64,000 bases of DNA from Bacillus sp. OK048 (GTDB taxonomy: Bacteria > Bacillota > Bacilli > Bacillales > Cytobacillaceae), in contig NZ_FNHN01000002.1 in the NCBI RefSeq assembly GCF_900103525.1, forward strand, positions 434,001 to 498,000. Direction: 5' to 3'. Under the pieces are notes generated by a model. That model saw nothing but the letters and a program-made list of their open reading frames with translations. It made no database searches and was not told the origin of the DNA. The position numbers and the translations under genes are program-made. Shown here one piece after another: positions 1-9,125 of this stretch (the stretch's first letter is position 1; the number at the start of each line of letters is the position of its first letter).

Positions 1-858
1 TCCCAGAATTTCAATCCAGCCTGTTTTCTTACAAACGTTACAGCCGTGTCCGCCGCAAATCATACAGGAAATGTCCATTTCAACAGATGGTTCTGTGAAT
101 GGAAAGAAACTTGGGCGCAATCTGATTTCACGATCTTCACCAAACATTTTCTTCGCAAAAATCTCTAATGTCCCATGAAGGTCGCTCATGCGGATGTTTT
201 CACCAACGACAAGTCCTTCAATTTGCATGAACTGGTGAGAGTGTGTCGCATCATCATTATCGCGGCGGTATACTTTACCTGGACAGATAATTTTGATTGG
301 ACCTTTCGCCTTATTATTTTCCATCGTTCTTGCCTGAACAGGTGATGTATGTGTGCGGAGTAAGATCTCATCTGTAATATAAAATGAATCCTGCATATCA
401 CGGGCTGGGTGGCCTTTTGGTAAGTTTAGCGCTTCAAAGTTATAATAATCCTGCTCCACTTCGGGTCCTTCAGCTACCTGATAGCCCATTCCAATAAATA
501 AATCTTCAATTTCTTCAATAATTCTTGTTAACGGATGGTGATTCCCAACCTTAACAGGTCTTCCAGGGAGGGTAACATCAATCGATTCAGAAGCTAGTTT
601 TTCTAAAACAGCTACTTCCTCTAAGCCCTTCTGCTTTGCTTCTAGTGTGGTAGCAATTGCCTCACGGACTTCATTTCCGAGTGCTCCCATAATTGGGCGT
701 TCTTCTGCGGAAAGCTTACCCATTCCACGCAGCACCTCTGTGATCGGTCCTTTTTTTCCTAAATAGGCAACACGAATGTCATTCAATTCTTTCAAGCTTT
801 GTGACTGCTCAATTTTTTGAATCGCTTCGCGCTGCAATTCCTTTAATTTTTCTTGCAT
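1..858 (-). CDS. pheS: Phenylalanyl-tRNA synthetase alpha subunit, 3' end cut off
   Basis: Catalytic alpha chain of the cytosolic alpha2beta2 PheRS, which charges tRNA-Phe. The 286 codons present cover the N-terminal coiled coil (about residues 1-85) and much of the class II core, including the [14 protein letters not shown] stretch, [10 protein letters not shown] and the cysteine-rich [12 protein letters not shown] segment. The family is usually about 344 residues, so roughly the last 58 lie beyond base 1. The ATG at 856-858 follows an AAGGAGG ribosome site at 867-873. A T-box leader upstream ties expression to uncharged tRNA-Phe. pheT would be expected next, outside the window. Identification is secure. 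Confidence 0.97.
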   Translation of the reverse strand, partial: MQEKLKELQREAIQKIEQSQSLKELNDIRVAYLGKKGPITEVLRGMGKLSAEERPIMGALGNEVREAIATTLEAKQKGLEEVAVLEKLASESIDVTLPGRPVKVGNHHPLTRIIEEIEDLFIGMGYQVAEGPEVEQDYYNFEALNLPKGHPARDMQDSFYITDEILLRTHTSPVQARTMENNKAKGPIKIICPGKVYRRDNDDATHSHQFMQIEGLVVGENIRMSDLHGTLEIFAKKMFGEDREIRLRPSFFPFTEPSVEMDISCMICGGHGCNVCKKTGWIEILG

Positions 859-898
859 TTGGATTTCCTCCTTAAATTTGATTTCGAATGAAAACAAA

Positions 899-1170
899 AA
901 AACCCCATCCCTGGAAAGGGACGAGGTTTATAGTCGCGGTACCACCCTTGTAAACACGGTATGTATAAAACATAAGTGTTCGCTTCATTCGGATAACGGC
1001 ATCAGCCGGGGTATCTTTACATTTCATTTAGAAATGGTCCCGATACCAACTCAGGAGGTGAACTTCACTTATCGTTTCCATAAAAGTGCTTTCAGTCACG
1101 GCACTTTCTCCCTAAATGGTCTTTGATAAGATACTTTTCTCCGTCATCGTTTTTGGTATTTTTCAATAAT
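899..1170 (-). promoter_or_regulatory. T-box leader of pheS (tRNA-Phe responsive)
   Basis: On the minus strand a canonical T-box (CGCGGTACCACCCT on the plus strand, 935-948) precedes a strong terminator hairpin with a U-run at 899-929. The competing structure is the antiterminator, which is stabilised by uncharged tRNA. A UUC triplet followed by A (plus-strand gaa at 1060-1062) lies in a plausible specifier loop and matches phenylalanine. The architecture is the standard T-box one; the specifier assignment is inferred from position. Confidence 0.93.
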
Positions 1171-1177
1171 GTAAATT

Positions 1178-1206
1178 ATTATATAATACTTTACCAGAGG
1201 TTTCAA
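1178..1206 (-). promoter_or_regulatory. Sigma-A promoter of the pheS T-box transcript
   Basis: TTGAAA (plus strand 1201-1206) and TATAAT (1178-1183) are separated by exactly 17 bp on the minus strand. Transcription would start near 1170, giving a leader of about 310 nt, which suits a T-box. Confidence 0.8.
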
Positions 1207-1217
1207 ATAAGTATGGA

Positions 1218-1967
1218 CTATTTTTTCAAAAAATATAACAAGATGCCTGTTGCTACCGCAACATTAAGTGATTCACTTTTTCCATATATCGGAATATATA
1301 GGTTTGCATCCGTTTTAGTAAGCAGCTCTTTGTTGACGCCATTCCCTTCGTTGCCAACTAGTAATGCAAACTTTTCCTTTGTTGAAATATCAGTGTATGC
1401 AGCCGCCCCTTCAAGTGCTGTACCGTAAACGGAAATATTTTTTTCCTTTAGCTGGCCCAGCCATTCATGGAGGTCACCGGTTATAATCGGCAGGTGAAAA
1501 TGACTGCCCTGTGCAGAGCGGAGTACCTTTCCATTATAGACATCCACACTTCCCTTTCCGACCACTACTGCGTCAATCCCAGCTGCATCCGCTGTGCGAA
1601 TCATTGTTCCTAGATTGCCTGGGTCTTGTACAGCATCAATTAATAGATACGTTTTCGCATTTGGTTTTTCCAATTGCAGCTGTTTGCAAACGGCGTAAAT
1701 TCCTTGCGGTGCCTCAGTATCTGAAAGTGAGTTTGATATTTCTTCTGTGACTATCGTAACTGGAATTTCTCTAGAATCCCAGCGGTGTGGAAGTTCAGTT
1801 TTATCAGAAACGATGATTTCAATGACACTTTCACTGTGTTTTAATGCTTCTTCTACTAAATGAAATCCTTCCACCAAAAAAGTTCCTGATTTATCACGTT
1901 CTTTTTTCGTTAAGAGTTTTTTCCATTGTTTTACTTTTGGATTCTGTATGGATTCAATATGCTTCAA
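1218..1967 (-). CDS. ysgA: SpoU/TrmH-family RNA 2'-O-methyltransferase
   Basis: SPOUT-fold methyltransferase that uses SAM to methylate a ribose 2'-OH in rRNA or tRNA; the exact target is not predictable here. An N-terminal substrate-binding domain (NPKVKQWKKL near the start) is followed by the knotted catalytic domain with motifs DAVQDPGNLGTMIRTADAAG, VGNEGNGV and the final PIYGKSESLNVAVATGI. I place the start at the TTG at 1967 because GAGGAG (1975-1980) sits correctly before it. The upstream in-frame TTG at 1982 has no ribosome site. The position between pheS and sspI matches ysgA of B. subtilis. Confidence 0.9.
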   Translation of the reverse strand: MKHIESIQNPKVKQWKKLLTKKERDKSGTFLVEGFHLVEEALKHSESVIEIIVSDKTELPHRWDSREIPVTIVTEEISNSLSDTEAPQGIYAVCKQLQLEKPNAKTYLLIDAVQDPGNLGTMIRTADAAGIDAVVVGKGSVDVYNGKVLRSAQGSHFHLPIITGDLHEWLGQLKEKNISVYGTALEGAAAYTDISTKEKFALLVGNEGNGVNKELLTKTDANLYIPIYGKSESLNVAVATGILLYFLKK

Positions 1968-2076
1968 GTTTGTTCTCCTCAAGTGTTTTTACTCATTATA
2001 TCCCAAAAAAAATACATAATAAAACCAAAAATAGAAAACATATAAAGTATGCAAGGATAAAAAGGAGTGTATGTGA

Positions 2077-2283
2077 ATGAACTTAAATTTGCGAAACGCC
2101 ATTGTACACAATGTTTCTGGTAACTCACAAGCTGAATTAGAAGATACAATCGTTGATGCGATCCAAAACGGTGAGGAAAAAATGCTTCCAGGTCTAGGGG
2201 TACTGTTTGAAATTATCTGGAATAACTCCTCCGAGGACGAGAAAAAGGAAATGCTTGCTGCTCTTGAAAACGGATTGAAGTAA
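2077..2283 (+). CDS. sspI: Small acid-soluble spore protein I
   Basis: Minor spore-core protein of 68 residues, made in the forespore and degraded in germination. It matches the SspI family from the start ([16 protein letters not shown]) through the conserved [20 protein letters not shown] centre (here [16 protein letters not shown]). The ATG at 2077 follows AAAGGAG; an earlier ATG at 2071 is followed directly by a stop. It stands alone between divergent ysgA and a convergent M42 peptidase, with its own terminator. I expected a sigma-G promoter but found no convincing -35/-10 pair. Confidence 0.95.
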   Translation: MNLNLRNAIVHNVSGNSQAELEDTIVDAIQNGEEKMLPGLGVLFEIIWNNSSEDEKKEMLAALENGLK

Positions 2284-2294
2284 TTTAGAACGCT

Positions 2295-2324
2295 GCTGCC
2301 GAGGTTGAAATCGGCAGCTTTTTT
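2295..2324 (+). terminator. Rho-independent terminator of sspI
   Basis: An 8-bp perfect stem (GCTGCCGA / TCGGCAGC) with an 8-nt loop is followed by six T residues, 11 bp after the sspI stop codon. Confidence 0.9.
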
Positions 2325-2326
2325 GT

Positions 2327-2467
2327 GCCATCCGCTAGTATTTGAGGTCATGCGCCAGTATTTCTCGCTATCCGCCAGTATTTTTCGCCATCCGTAACTA
2401 ATTCTCGCTATCCGCAACTAATTTCCGCCATACGCAACTAATTCACGGCCATCCACCAGTATTTACG
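2327..2467. repeat. 20-bp tandem repeat array, seven degenerate copies
   Basis: Seven head-to-tail copies start at 2327, 2347, 2367, 2387, 2407, 2427 and 2448. The consensus is about GCYATCCGCMASTAWTTYTC. Copies fall into two subtypes ending in CCAGTATT or AACTAATT. The array fills the gap between the converging terminators of sspI and the M42 peptidase. Reading frames across it are incidental. Confidence 0.9.
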
Positions 2468-2472
2468 AGAAA

Positions 2473-2495
2473 ATCCTCAACATAATGTCGAGGAT
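2473..2495 (-). terminator. Probable terminator of the M42 peptidase gene
   Basis: Just after the stop codon on the minus strand a 6-bp stem (ATCCTC / GAGGAT) encloses an 11-nt loop and is followed by a short TTTTC tail. It is weaker than the other terminators here. Confidence 0.5.
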
Positions 2496-2505
2496 CCTAA
2501 AATTC

Positions 2506-3591
2506 TTATTCATACGTAATCTTATCAACGGCTTCACGATCTAAACGCTTGATGACTTCTACAATTAGTTTCACGGCATTTTCATAGTCATCACGATGGA
2601 GCATCGCCGCATGCGAATGAATATAGCGCGTTGCTATCGTAATTGCAATTGAAGGGACACCATGGTGAGCAAGATGGATAGGACCCGCGTCCGTTCCACC
2701 GCCAGGGATAGCATCAAATTGGTACGGGATATTCAATTCGTCAGCCAAATTGATAATATACTCGCGCAACCCTTTATGTGCTACAAGAGTAGCATCATAT
2801 AAAATAATTTGCGGACCCTTCCCCATTTTACTCATGGCTTCTTTTTCAGAAATTCCGGGTGTATCCCCGGCAATCCCAACATCCACGGCAAAGCCAATAT
2901 CCGGATTAATTTTTTCAGCGGCAGTCTTTGCACCACGAGAGCCAATTTCCTCTTGGGTTGTTCCAAGGCCATAAACCTCATTCGGATGGTCAACATCCTT
3001 TAATTGCTTCATGACATCAATAGCAATGGCACAACCAATCCGGTTATCCCACGCTTTTGCCAGGAGCATTTTTTCATTATTCATAACGGTAAACTCGAAA
3101 TACGGTACGACCATATCACCAGGGAGGACTCCCCATTCAAGAACTTCTTCACGGCTTGATGCGCCGATATCAATAAACATATCCTTTATGTCTACCGGTT
3201 TCTTGCGAGCTTCTACGGATATAATGTGAGGTGGCTTGGATCCAATGACACCGACGATATCCCCTTTATTTGTCACCACTGTGACGCGCTGTGCCAGCAT
3301 AACCTGTGACCACCAACCGCCAACTGGCTGAAAACGAAGGAACCCTTTATCATCAATTTGTGTAACCATGAAGCCGACTTCATCTAAGTGGCCAGCCACG
3401 ATAATTCTCGGCCCGCCCTCTTTTCCAACCTTTTTAGCGATTAAACTGCCCAGACCGTCTGTCGTTACTTCATCGGCATATGGAGCTATGTATTTCGTCA
3501 TTACTTCGCGAACTTCCCTTTCATTGCCGGGAATTCCATTGGCATCAGTTAAATCCTTTAACATAGTTAAAGTCTCATCCAATTTTGCCAT
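2506..3591 (-). CDS. ysdC: M42-family metalloaminopeptidase
   Basis: Cytosolic dinuclear metal aminopeptidase of the M42 (glutamyl aminopeptidase / endoglucanase-like) family, 361 residues. Visible metal and catalytic motifs in order are [55 protein letters not shown] and [11 protein letters not shown]. Together these give the usual His/Asp/Glu/Asp/His metal shell and the catalytic glutamate pair. The ATG has AAAGGGGG upstream. The neighbourhood matches ysdC of B. subtilis. The substrate is not predictable; members trim peptides sequentially from the N-terminus. Confidence 0.92.
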   Translation of the reverse strand: MAKLDETLTMLKDLTDANGIPGNEREVREVMTKYIAPYADEVTTDGLGSLIAKKVGKEGGPRIIVAGHLDEVGFMVTQIDDKGFLRFQPVGGWWSQVMLAQRVTVVTNKGDIVGVIGSKPPHIISVEARKKPVDIKDMFIDIGASSREEVLEWGVLPGDMVVPYFEFTVMNNEKMLLAKAWDNRIGCAIAIDVMKQLKDVDHPNEVYGLGTTQEEIGSRGAKTAAEKINPDIGFAVDVGIAGDTPGISEKEAMSKMGKGPQIILYDATLVAHKGLREYIINLADELNIPYQFDAIPGGGTDAGPIHLAHHGVPSIAITIATRYIHSHAAMLHRDDYENAVKLIVEVIKRLDREAVDKITYE

Positions 3592-3643
3592 TGCTTCGCC
3601 CCCTTTATCTATGTTCGAATTTCATTATACAGTAATTTTTATC

Positions 3644-4135
3644 CTAATAGTTACTCTGCTGTCTTTGATAATTTACTTCATTTTTTGTAAAATATGCTTT
3701 TTCCATCTCCTCGTAGGTTATCCCCAGCAGTGCACCTAGCTGTAAATAAGATTCGAGTAAGGCTCGGAAATCCTGATCATTCTTGCTGTTTTTAAATTCA
3801 TTCACATATTCATAAATCAGTAGAAATTGCTCTGAAACACTACTAGTAGGTGGTTGTATTTTCATAGAATACTCCAGATCCTGGTACCCACATTCAATTC
3901 CAAGCGATAGAATGAAATGGATCCCATCGACAAACTCCTCTAGGACAACACTTTTTTCAGAGGATGGCTTAATGCTCCAGAATTTGAAACATCGGGTTTC
4001 ATTCGCCAATTCACCCAGTTCTACCAGTAAAGCAAGCACCTTCCTATTAAATAAATCCTCTTCCTGTAATCCATGCTTTTTTTCAATATGCTGATCCAAC
4101 GCTTGCTGCATCCTAAATAATTTTTCAAATTGCAT
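3644..4135 (-). CDS. Dimeric (all-alpha) dUTP diphosphatase-like protein
   Basis: A 163-residue member of the dUTPase_2 / MazG-like all-alpha NTP pyrophosphohydrolases, which cleave dUTP to dUMP and PPi to keep uracil out of DNA. The diagnostic metal-binding helices are visible: an E-x-x-E in LLVELGELANETRCFKFWS and an E-x-x-D in VLEEFVDGIHFILSLG. A GAGGGAG ribosome site lies about 11 bp before the ATG. It lies 52 bp upstream of the M42 gene, on the same strand. Family membership is clear; strict dUTP specificity is inferred. Confidence 0.85.
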   Translation of the reverse strand: MQFEKLFRMQQALDQHIEKKHGLQEEDLFNRKVLALLVELGELANETRCFKFWSIKPSSEKSVVLEEFVDGIHFILSLGIECGYQDLEYSMKIQPPTSSVSEQFLLIYEYVNEFKNSKNDQDFRALLESYLQLGALLGITYEEMEKAYFTKNEVNYQRQQSNY

Positions 4136-4182
4136 TTTTTCAACACTCCCTCTCGCAAAATTATATCAAAATGTGGAAAGAA

Positions 4183-4208
4183 TGAAACTTTTCTCTTTCT
4201 ATTCCGTA
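4183..4208 (+). promoter_or_regulatory. Sigma-W promoter of ysdB
   Basis: TGAAAC (4183-4188), a 16-bp spacer and CGTA (4205-4208) match the ECF sigma-W consensus, 30 bp before the ysdB start. The ysdB gene of B. subtilis is a known sigma-W target, which supports the call. Confidence 0.85.
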
Positions 4209-4238
4209 TTGTAGATAAAAGTACTAGGAGGCAAAACC

Positions 4239-4619
4239 ATGGTTTGGCTGCTACGCTTAGTGTTACTATTCTTGCTTGGCTTTATTTTATTTGTAACAAT
4301 TAAATTCCTCCTCACCCCCACACGTAAATTAGAATCAGCAAGGAAACATAAACGATTCTTGTTATTGGACAATGAAGAGGTTATAAAAAACTTTCACCTT
4401 ACTTATAATGGTGCTGTGTTTACTGGAGAAAAATATTTAGGGGCCACTAAAAATACCATAGATGTTGTTTCCATTTCGCTTTCGCCTGATGCTCATACTT
4501 CGATTCAAGGGATGGCAAAGGAAGATTTTTATTTTATTGAAAAAAAAATAAACGAAAAATATCCAGTGGCCCAAATCAATTGGAAAAGCCCCATACACGA
4601 ATTTTTGCATCAAAAATAG
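4239..4619 (+). CDS. ysdB: Sigma-W-regulated small membrane protein
   Basis: A 126-residue protein with one N-terminal membrane segment (about residues 3-25), then a basic stretch (RKLESARKHKR) and a soluble cytoplasmic-looking domain. AGGAGG precedes the ATG. Length, sequence style and position match YsdB of B. subtilis, a sigma-W regulon member of unknown biochemical role linked to cell-envelope stress. The upstream sigma-W site makes the assignment firm. Confidence 0.85.
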   Translation: MVWLLRLVLLFLLGFILFVTIKFLLTPTRKLESARKHKRFLLLDNEEVIKNFHLTYNGAVFTGEKYLGATKNTIDVVSISLSPDAHTSIQGMAKEDFYFIEKKINEKYPVAQINWKSPIHEFLHQK

Positions 4620-4640
4620 CCGCTAGCCAGCGGCTTTTTC
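4618..4640 (+). terminator. Terminator of ysdB
   Basis: A 7-bp stem (AGCCGCT / AGCGGCT) with a 4-nt loop is followed by TTTTTC. It overlaps the ysdB stop and the 3' end of the convergent gene. Confidence 0.85.
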
Positions 4641-5210
4641 TTTCGTTCTTTTAAAAAATTCCTTCCATTTAATTATACTTTTTTTCTCTCTTAATAAATA
4701 AACAAGACATGTTAATCCAATAAGTGTCAACCCGATAAATGATGGGGTAAAGGTGCTGATGTATTCTCCAAAAATGGTATAGAAAAAGGCAATGGGTATG
4801 TTCGTTAGGAACGAAGCGTTCATATACTTTTTAAATCCTGGTTTTCTCTGTTTTAAACAAAAGCTCAACAGATGGTAATGTACAAATGGAATGAGTCTTA
4901 AAATAGCGATTTGGCCAACAGTAAGATTGCGATATTCACCGAACCAGCGATTTTTGATTTTAACAATCCGCTCCTGAGTTTTGGGCATCTTATCAATAAA
5001 AGCATAGAAAAAGATACTAACCCCCATTAATCCTATAACGGAATATAGAGTCCCCCACATCGTTCCAAAAAGGACTCCACCAGCAATGATGACAACCGAT
5101 ACAGGTATAAATATGAACGACCGCAGCAAATGAAAAAGAATGAACGCCAATGGCGCAAAAACCCCTCCAGCTTCCACCATGATTAACAGCAAAGACAAGT
5201 CCTCATTCAT
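4623..5210 (-). CDS. TVP38/TMEM64-family (VTT domain) membrane protein
   Basis: A 195-residue integral membrane protein with about five hydrophobic segments. The family core is visible as FHLLRSFIFIPVSVVIIAGGVLFG and then the RLIPFVHYHLLS region. Relatives share the DedA/VTT fold, and some members are implicated in lipid scrambling or polyprenyl-phosphate recycling. The substrate cannot be read from this sequence. It is convergent with ysdB (4 bp apart). Confidence 0.85.
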   Translation of the reverse strand: MNEDLSLLLIMVEAGGVFAPLAFILFHLLRSFIFIPVSVVIIAGGVLFGTMWGTLYSVIGLMGVSIFFYAFIDKMPKTQERIVKIKNRWFGEYRNLTVGQIAILRLIPFVHYHLLSFCLKQRKPGFKKYMNASFLTNIPIAFFYTIFGEYISTFTPSFIGLTLIGLTCLVYLLREKKSIIKWKEFFKRTKEKAAG

Positions 5211-5278
5211 AACAATGCCCCCTTGGTGTTAATCTTTCTGTTTAGTTAAAGCATATAAAAAGGGTCATGCTGTTATGT

Positions 5279-5548
5279 CTACAAGGTAAAAAAATAACCC
5301 AAAAGTATGACTTCAGCAACAGCTAAAAGGGGAAATCCCACCTTAAAGGATAAATGTTTTGTTTTATGGCGATACCTTTGCATTCCTACTGTTGTGCCTA
5401 CTGCACCCCCCAATAGAGCTATCAGCCACAAGGTATTTTCACTAATGCGATATTGATGTTTTTTTGCACGATCTTTATCTGCTTTCATCACAAATAGACC
5501 AATCAGATTCATGATGATGTACGCTACTAAAATCATATTCATTTCCAT
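5279..5548 (-). CDS. ysdA: DUF1294 membrane protein
   Basis: An 89-residue protein with two to three membrane helices and the DUF1294 signature KADKDRAKK..YRISENTLWLIALLGGAVGT..GMQRYRHKTKH. I choose the ATG at 5548, with GGGAG 8 bp upstream, because it gives the family length. The open frame extends further upstream into rplT but has no ribosome site there. It follows rplT after a terminator, so it is expressed by read-through or from an unseen promoter. Function unknown. Confidence 0.88.
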   Translation of the reverse strand: MEMNMILVAYIIMNLIGLFVMKADKDRAKKHQYRISENTLWLIALLGGAVGTTVGMQRYRHKTKHLSFKVGFPLLAVAEVILLGYFFTL

Positions 5549-5567
5549 TTCCCCAGCTCCCTTATAG

Positions 5568-5597
5568 AAAAAGCCATCCTCGTTTAAGAGAATGGCC
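5568..5597 (-). terminator. Terminator of the infC-rpmI-rplT operon
   Basis: Immediately after the rplT stop a stem (GGCCATTCTC / GAGGATGGC, one mismatch) is followed by TTTTTC on the minus strand. Confidence 0.85.
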
Positions 5598-5606
5598 ATT
5601 AAAAAA

Positions 5607-5963
5607 TTATTTTTGTTGTTGTTTTGCAACGTTCGCTAATTCAGTGAATGCTGCTGCATCGCTTACTGCTAATTCAGCAAGCATCTTGCGGTTTACTTCG
5701 ATACCAGCAAGCTTTAAGCCATGCATTAAACGGCTGTAAGAAAGTCCGTTCATACGAGCTGCTGCGTTGATACGAGTAATCCAAAGTCTACGGAAGTCGC
5801 GCTTCTTATTGCGACGATCGCGGAATGCATACATTAAAGATTTCATAACCTGTTGGTTTGCTACTTTATATAATGTATGTTTTGAACCATAATAACCTTT
5901 TGCTAATTTAATAACTTTTTTACGACGCTGACGCGTTACAGTACCGCCTTTTACACGTGGCAT
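5607..5963 (-). CDS. rplT: 50S ribosomal protein L20
   Basis: A 118-residue early-assembly protein of the large subunit that binds 23S rRNA. In Firmicutes it also represses its own operon by binding the infC leader. The hallmark basic N-terminal tail ([16 protein letters not shown]) and the globular domain with [16 protein letters not shown] and [12 protein letters not shown] are both present. It is the last gene of infC-rpmI-rplT. Confidence 0.98.
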   Translation of the reverse strand: MPRVKGGTVTRQRRKKVIKLAKGYYGSKHTLYKVANQQVMKSLMYAFRDRRNKKRDFRRLWITRINAAARMNGLSYSRLMHGLKLAGIEVNRKMLAELAVSDAAAFTELANVAKQQQK

Positions 5964-5994
5964 GAATTTTTCCTCCTATATCAATCGTTAACGA

Positions 5995-6195
5995 TTATTT
6001 AAGATTTGTTAATAAGAAACGGATACGTTTGAAATCGCCTTTAGAAACTAGTGAACCTTTGCGAAGCTTACGCTTAGCTTTTGTTGATTTATTTGCAAAT
6101 AAATGGCTAGTATAAGCGTGTGAACGTTTCAGTTTACCAGAACCAGTTTTCTTGAAACGCTTTGCAGCGCCACGGTGAGTTTTCATTTTTGGCAT
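5995..6195 (-). CDS. rpmI: 50S ribosomal protein L35
   Basis: A 66-residue, very basic large-subunit protein. The family pattern [21 protein letters not shown] is intact and is followed by the typical [11 protein letters not shown] segment. It lies between infC and rplT, with 17 bp and 31 bp gaps. The order is identical to other Bacillaceae. Confidence 0.98.
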   Translation of the reverse strand: MPKMKTHRGAAKRFKKTGSGKLKRSHAYTSHLFANKSTKAKRKLRKGSLVSKGDFKRIRFLLTNLK

Positions 6196-6212
6196 TGGGA
6201 TAGTCCTCCTTA

Positions 6213-6728
6213 TTACTTTTCAGTTTTAGGTGCTAGAACGAGGAACATGCTTCGTCCATCCATTTTTGGATGAGACTCAATGGTTGCAACTTCCTTGCAC
6301 TCAGTAGCAAAACGGTCTAATACACGTTGACCGATTTCTTTATGGGTAATCGCCCGGCCCTTAAAGCGGATTGAAGCTTTTACCTTGTCGCCTTTTTCCA
6401 AAAACTTAATCGCATTGCGAAGTTTTGTATTAAAGTCATGCTCATCAATTGTTGGGCTTAGACGAACTTCTTTGGTAACAATAATCTTTTGATTCTTTCG
6501 AGCTTCTTTTTCTTTCTTTTGATTCTCGAATTTGAATTTGCCATAGTCCATAATTCGGGCTACCGGAGGCTTCGCATTTGGTGCAACTAGTACCACATCA
6601 AGATTCACTCGACCGGCAATCTCCAGCGCTTCGAATTTGGTTTTAATTCCCAATTGCTCGCCGTTTTGATCAATTAGGCGAACTTCGCGTGCACGAATAC
6701 CCTCATTTAACAACATGTCTTTGCTAAT
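6213..6728 (-). CDS. infC: Translation initiation factor IF-3 (AUU start)
   Basis: Binds the 30S subunit, checks start-codon pairing and keeps the subunits apart. N-domain ([21 protein letters not shown]), linker and C-domain ([25 protein letters not shown]) are complete. An in-frame ATG lies at 6716, but I place the start at the ATT at 6728. GGAGG (6738-6742) stands 9 bp before the ATT and too far from the ATG, and the added residues ISKD resemble the N-terminus of other Bacillus IF-3 proteins. A rare AUU start is a known self-regulatory device of infC. Confidence 0.95.
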   Translation of the reverse strand: MSKDMLLNEGIRAREVRLIDQNGEQLGIKTKFEALEIAGRVNLDVVLVAPNAKPPVARIMDYGKFKFENQKKEKEARKNQKIIVTKEVRLSPTIDEHDFNTKLRNAIKFLEKGDKVKASIRFKGRAITHKEIGQRVLDRFATECKEVATIESHPKMDGRSMFLVLAPKTEK

Positions 6729-6842
6729 AATTAGCCACCTCCAAGGTTTTCACGAATACAACTTTCGGGTCAAGTAAATCAGCTGACTGACTTTTGACAC
6801 ATTTGCTGTTTCGGCAAGAAATGAACAGTTTTTAGATGCTTT

Positions 6843-6990
6843 GTTTTTTTACAAATAAAAAAGTGCGGATGCATACACCCACACTTTACGAAACAAAAGT
6901 AATAAACTAAAGAGTTCACGTAAAACCTGCCAACTGCCAATTGCGTCAATCAGGTGAGAAGCGGGTGCTTCTTCTTTTCCCAAAACTAGT
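6843..6990 (-). promoter_or_regulatory. L20 leader: autoregulatory attenuator of infC-rpmI-rplT
   Basis: The transcript upstream of infC holds a structured region including ACGCAATTGGCAGTTGGC and ends in a strong hairpin with a U-run (plus strand 6843-6890, stem around AAGTGTGGGTG / TCCGCACTT). This is the position and form of the L20-binding leader of Firmicutes, in which excess L20 promotes early termination. About 110 nt then separate the hairpin from the infC ribosome site. Confidence 0.8.
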
Positions 6991-7008
6991 ATTCAATTTT
7001 CCTTAGTT

Positions 7009-7038
7009 ACTATAACATAGACAAAGACGTGATGTCAA
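7009..7038 (-). promoter_or_regulatory. Sigma-A promoter of the infC operon
   Basis: A perfect TTGACA (plus strand 7033-7038) and TATAGT (7009-7014) are 18 bp apart on the minus strand, just upstream of the L20 leader. Confidence 0.75.
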
Positions 7039-7141
7039 ACATACATTTCATATGACAACGAGATTCATTTTATCAAGAAACGAAAAAATATTCAATAGAA
7101 ACTTTTTCATATTCGGGAGAGAAAATTCTCCCCCTACATTG

Positions 7142-9079
7142 TTAACCTTTTTTCACTTCTGCTAGCAATGAATCAAGGAACTGTCCAAATGGCACTGTTT
7201 CTGATTTTTGCTCTCCATATTTACGGACGTTAACGGCATTTTCTTCAACTTCCTTGTCACCGACAACGAGCATATATGGAATTTTTTGCATTTGTGCTTC
7301 ACGGATTTTGTAGCCGATTTTTTCATTACGGCTATCTAGTTCCACACGGAAGCCTTCGTTTTGAAGTTGTTCCTGTACCTGCATTGCAAATTCATAATGT
7401 GCGTCTGGTGAAACTGGAATGACTTGAACTTGGACTGGAGCTAACCAAGTTGGGAAAGCACCTTTGTATTCCTCGATTAAGAAGGCAACAAAGCGTTCCA
7501 TTGTGGATACTACTCCACGGTGGATAACCACTGGACGATGCTGCTTGCCATCCTCACCAACATAATTCAAATCAAATCTTTCAGGAAGCAAGAAATCTAA
7601 CTGTACAGTAGAAAGTGTTTCATCTTTACCTAAAGCTGTTTTTACTTGAACGTCAAGCTTTGGACCGTAGAAAGCAGCTTCTCCTTCTGCTTCATAATAA
7701 TCAAGACCAAGATCATCCATCGCATCCTTCAGCATACCTTGTGCTTTTTCCCACATCGCGTCATCATCAAAATACTTTTCAGTATCTTGCGGATCGCGGT
7801 AGGAAAGACGGAAGGAATAATCATTTAGGTTAAAGTCTTTGTAGACTGCAAGAATTAAATTGACGACACGTTTAAATTCATCTTTAATTTGATCTGGGCG
7901 AACAAAGATATGGGCATCGTTTAAAGTCATCCCACGAACACGCTGCAGTCCAGATAATGCTCCTGACATTTCATAGCGGTGCTGATTTCCTAGTTCTGCA
8001 ATTCGAATCGGAAGTTCACGATAGCTGTGGATTGCATTTTTGTAAATCATCATATGGTGCGGGCAGTTCATTGGACGGAGAACCAATTGCTCGTTATCCA
8101 TTTCCATTACCGGGAACATATCCTCCTGATAATGATCCCAGTGACCTGAAGTTTTGTATAAATCCACGCTTCCCATGATAGGAGTGTACACATGATTATA
8201 ACCTAGGCGTTGCTCTTTATCGACAATATATCGCTCAATCACACGGCGAATTGTTGCACCTTTTGGTAACCATAATGGCAGACCTTGTCCGACTAATTGT
8301 GAACTAGTGAAGAGACTCAACTCTTTGCCAATTTTACGGTGATCACGCTCTTTCGCTTCTTCAAGCAAGCGAAGGTGCTCTGCAAGGTCTTCTTTCTTAA
8401 AGAACGCAGTTCCATAAATACGCTGTAGCATTTTATTTTTGCTGTCACCACGCCAGTATGCTCCGGCAATGCTCAACAATTTAAATTCTTTAATTTTTCC
8501 AGTAGAAGGAACATGGACACCACGGCAAAGATCAGCAAAATCGCCTTGCTCATAGATTGTCACAGTTTCTTCATCTGGAATTGCTTCGATGAGTTCTAGC
8601 TTGTAAGGGTCGCCCTCTGCTTTAAAAAACTGTACCGCCTCCGCCCGGCTAACTTCTTTCCGAACGATTTCAATGTTTTCATTGACGATTTTCGCCATTT
8701 CTTTTTCAATTCTTGGCAAATCCTCTGGTGTTATCGCTTCCTCAAAGTCGATATCATAGTAAAATCCACCTTCAATAACAGGTCCTACTCCAAGGTTTAC
8801 CTCTTTTCCATAGAGCCTTCTAACCGCTTGGGCCATTAGATGGGCTGTACTATGACGCAGAATCTCTAAAGCGTCTTTTGAATCTGGGACAACGATTTCT
8901 ATGGAACCGTCTTCTACAATCGGACGGCGAAGATCAAATAATTGACCATTCCATTTCCCGGCAATGGCTTTTTTCTTCAGTCCCGGGCTAATGGAAGCGG
9001 CAATATCTTCTGTTGTTGTTCCACGAGGGAACTCCTTCACTGCTCCATCTGGAAACGAAATCTTAACAACGTCTGACAT
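7142..9079 (-). CDS. thrS: Threonyl-tRNA synthetase
   Basis: Class II synthetase of 645 residues charging tRNA-Thr. The order is a TGS domain (about 1-62), an editing domain with the [11 protein letters not shown] motif, then the catalytic core with [11 protein letters not shown] (zinc/substrate site) and motif 2 FRELPIR-like (here [12 protein letters not shown]). The anticodon-binding domain follows ([11 protein letters not shown] onward). ATG at 9079 with AAGGAGG upstream. A T-box leader controls it. A GGGAGA / TCTCCC hairpin at 7115-7134 follows the stop but lacks a clear U-run. Identification is secure. Confidence 0.98.
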   Translation of the reverse strand: MSDVVKISFPDGAVKEFPRGTTTEDIAASISPGLKKKAIAGKWNGQLFDLRRPIVEDGSIEIVVPDSKDALEILRHSTAHLMAQAVRRLYGKEVNLGVGPVIEGGFYYDIDFEEAITPEDLPRIEKEMAKIVNENIEIVRKEVSRAEAVQFFKAEGDPYKLELIEAIPDEETVTIYEQGDFADLCRGVHVPSTGKIKEFKLLSIAGAYWRGDSKNKMLQRIYGTAFFKKEDLAEHLRLLEEAKERDHRKIGKELSLFTSSQLVGQGLPLWLPKGATIRRVIERYIVDKEQRLGYNHVYTPIMGSVDLYKTSGHWDHYQEDMFPVMEMDNEQLVLRPMNCPHHMMIYKNAIHSYRELPIRIAELGNQHRYEMSGALSGLQRVRGMTLNDAHIFVRPDQIKDEFKRVVNLILAVYKDFNLNDYSFRLSYRDPQDTEKYFDDDAMWEKAQGMLKDAMDDLGLDYYEAEGEAAFYGPKLDVQVKTALGKDETLSTVQLDFLLPERFDLNYVGEDGKQHRPVVIHRGVVSTMERFVAFLIEEYKGAFPTWLAPVQVQVIPVSPDAHYEFAMQVQEQLQNEGFRVELDSRNEKIGYKIREAQMQKIPYMLVVGDKEVEENAVNVRKYGEQKSETVPFGQFLDSLLAEVKKG

Positions 9080-9125
9080 GGTTTTTCCTCCTTTTTATTC
9101 GAGCGCATAGGCTCTTTTAAAAAAT

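Noticed and set aside
186..401. 71-residue minus-strand frame inside pheS
   Set aside because: It is a shadow frame of pheS.
1989..2417. Minus-strand frame across sspI and the 20-bp array
   Set aside because: It is antisense to a certain gene and its N-terminal part is just the translated repeat.
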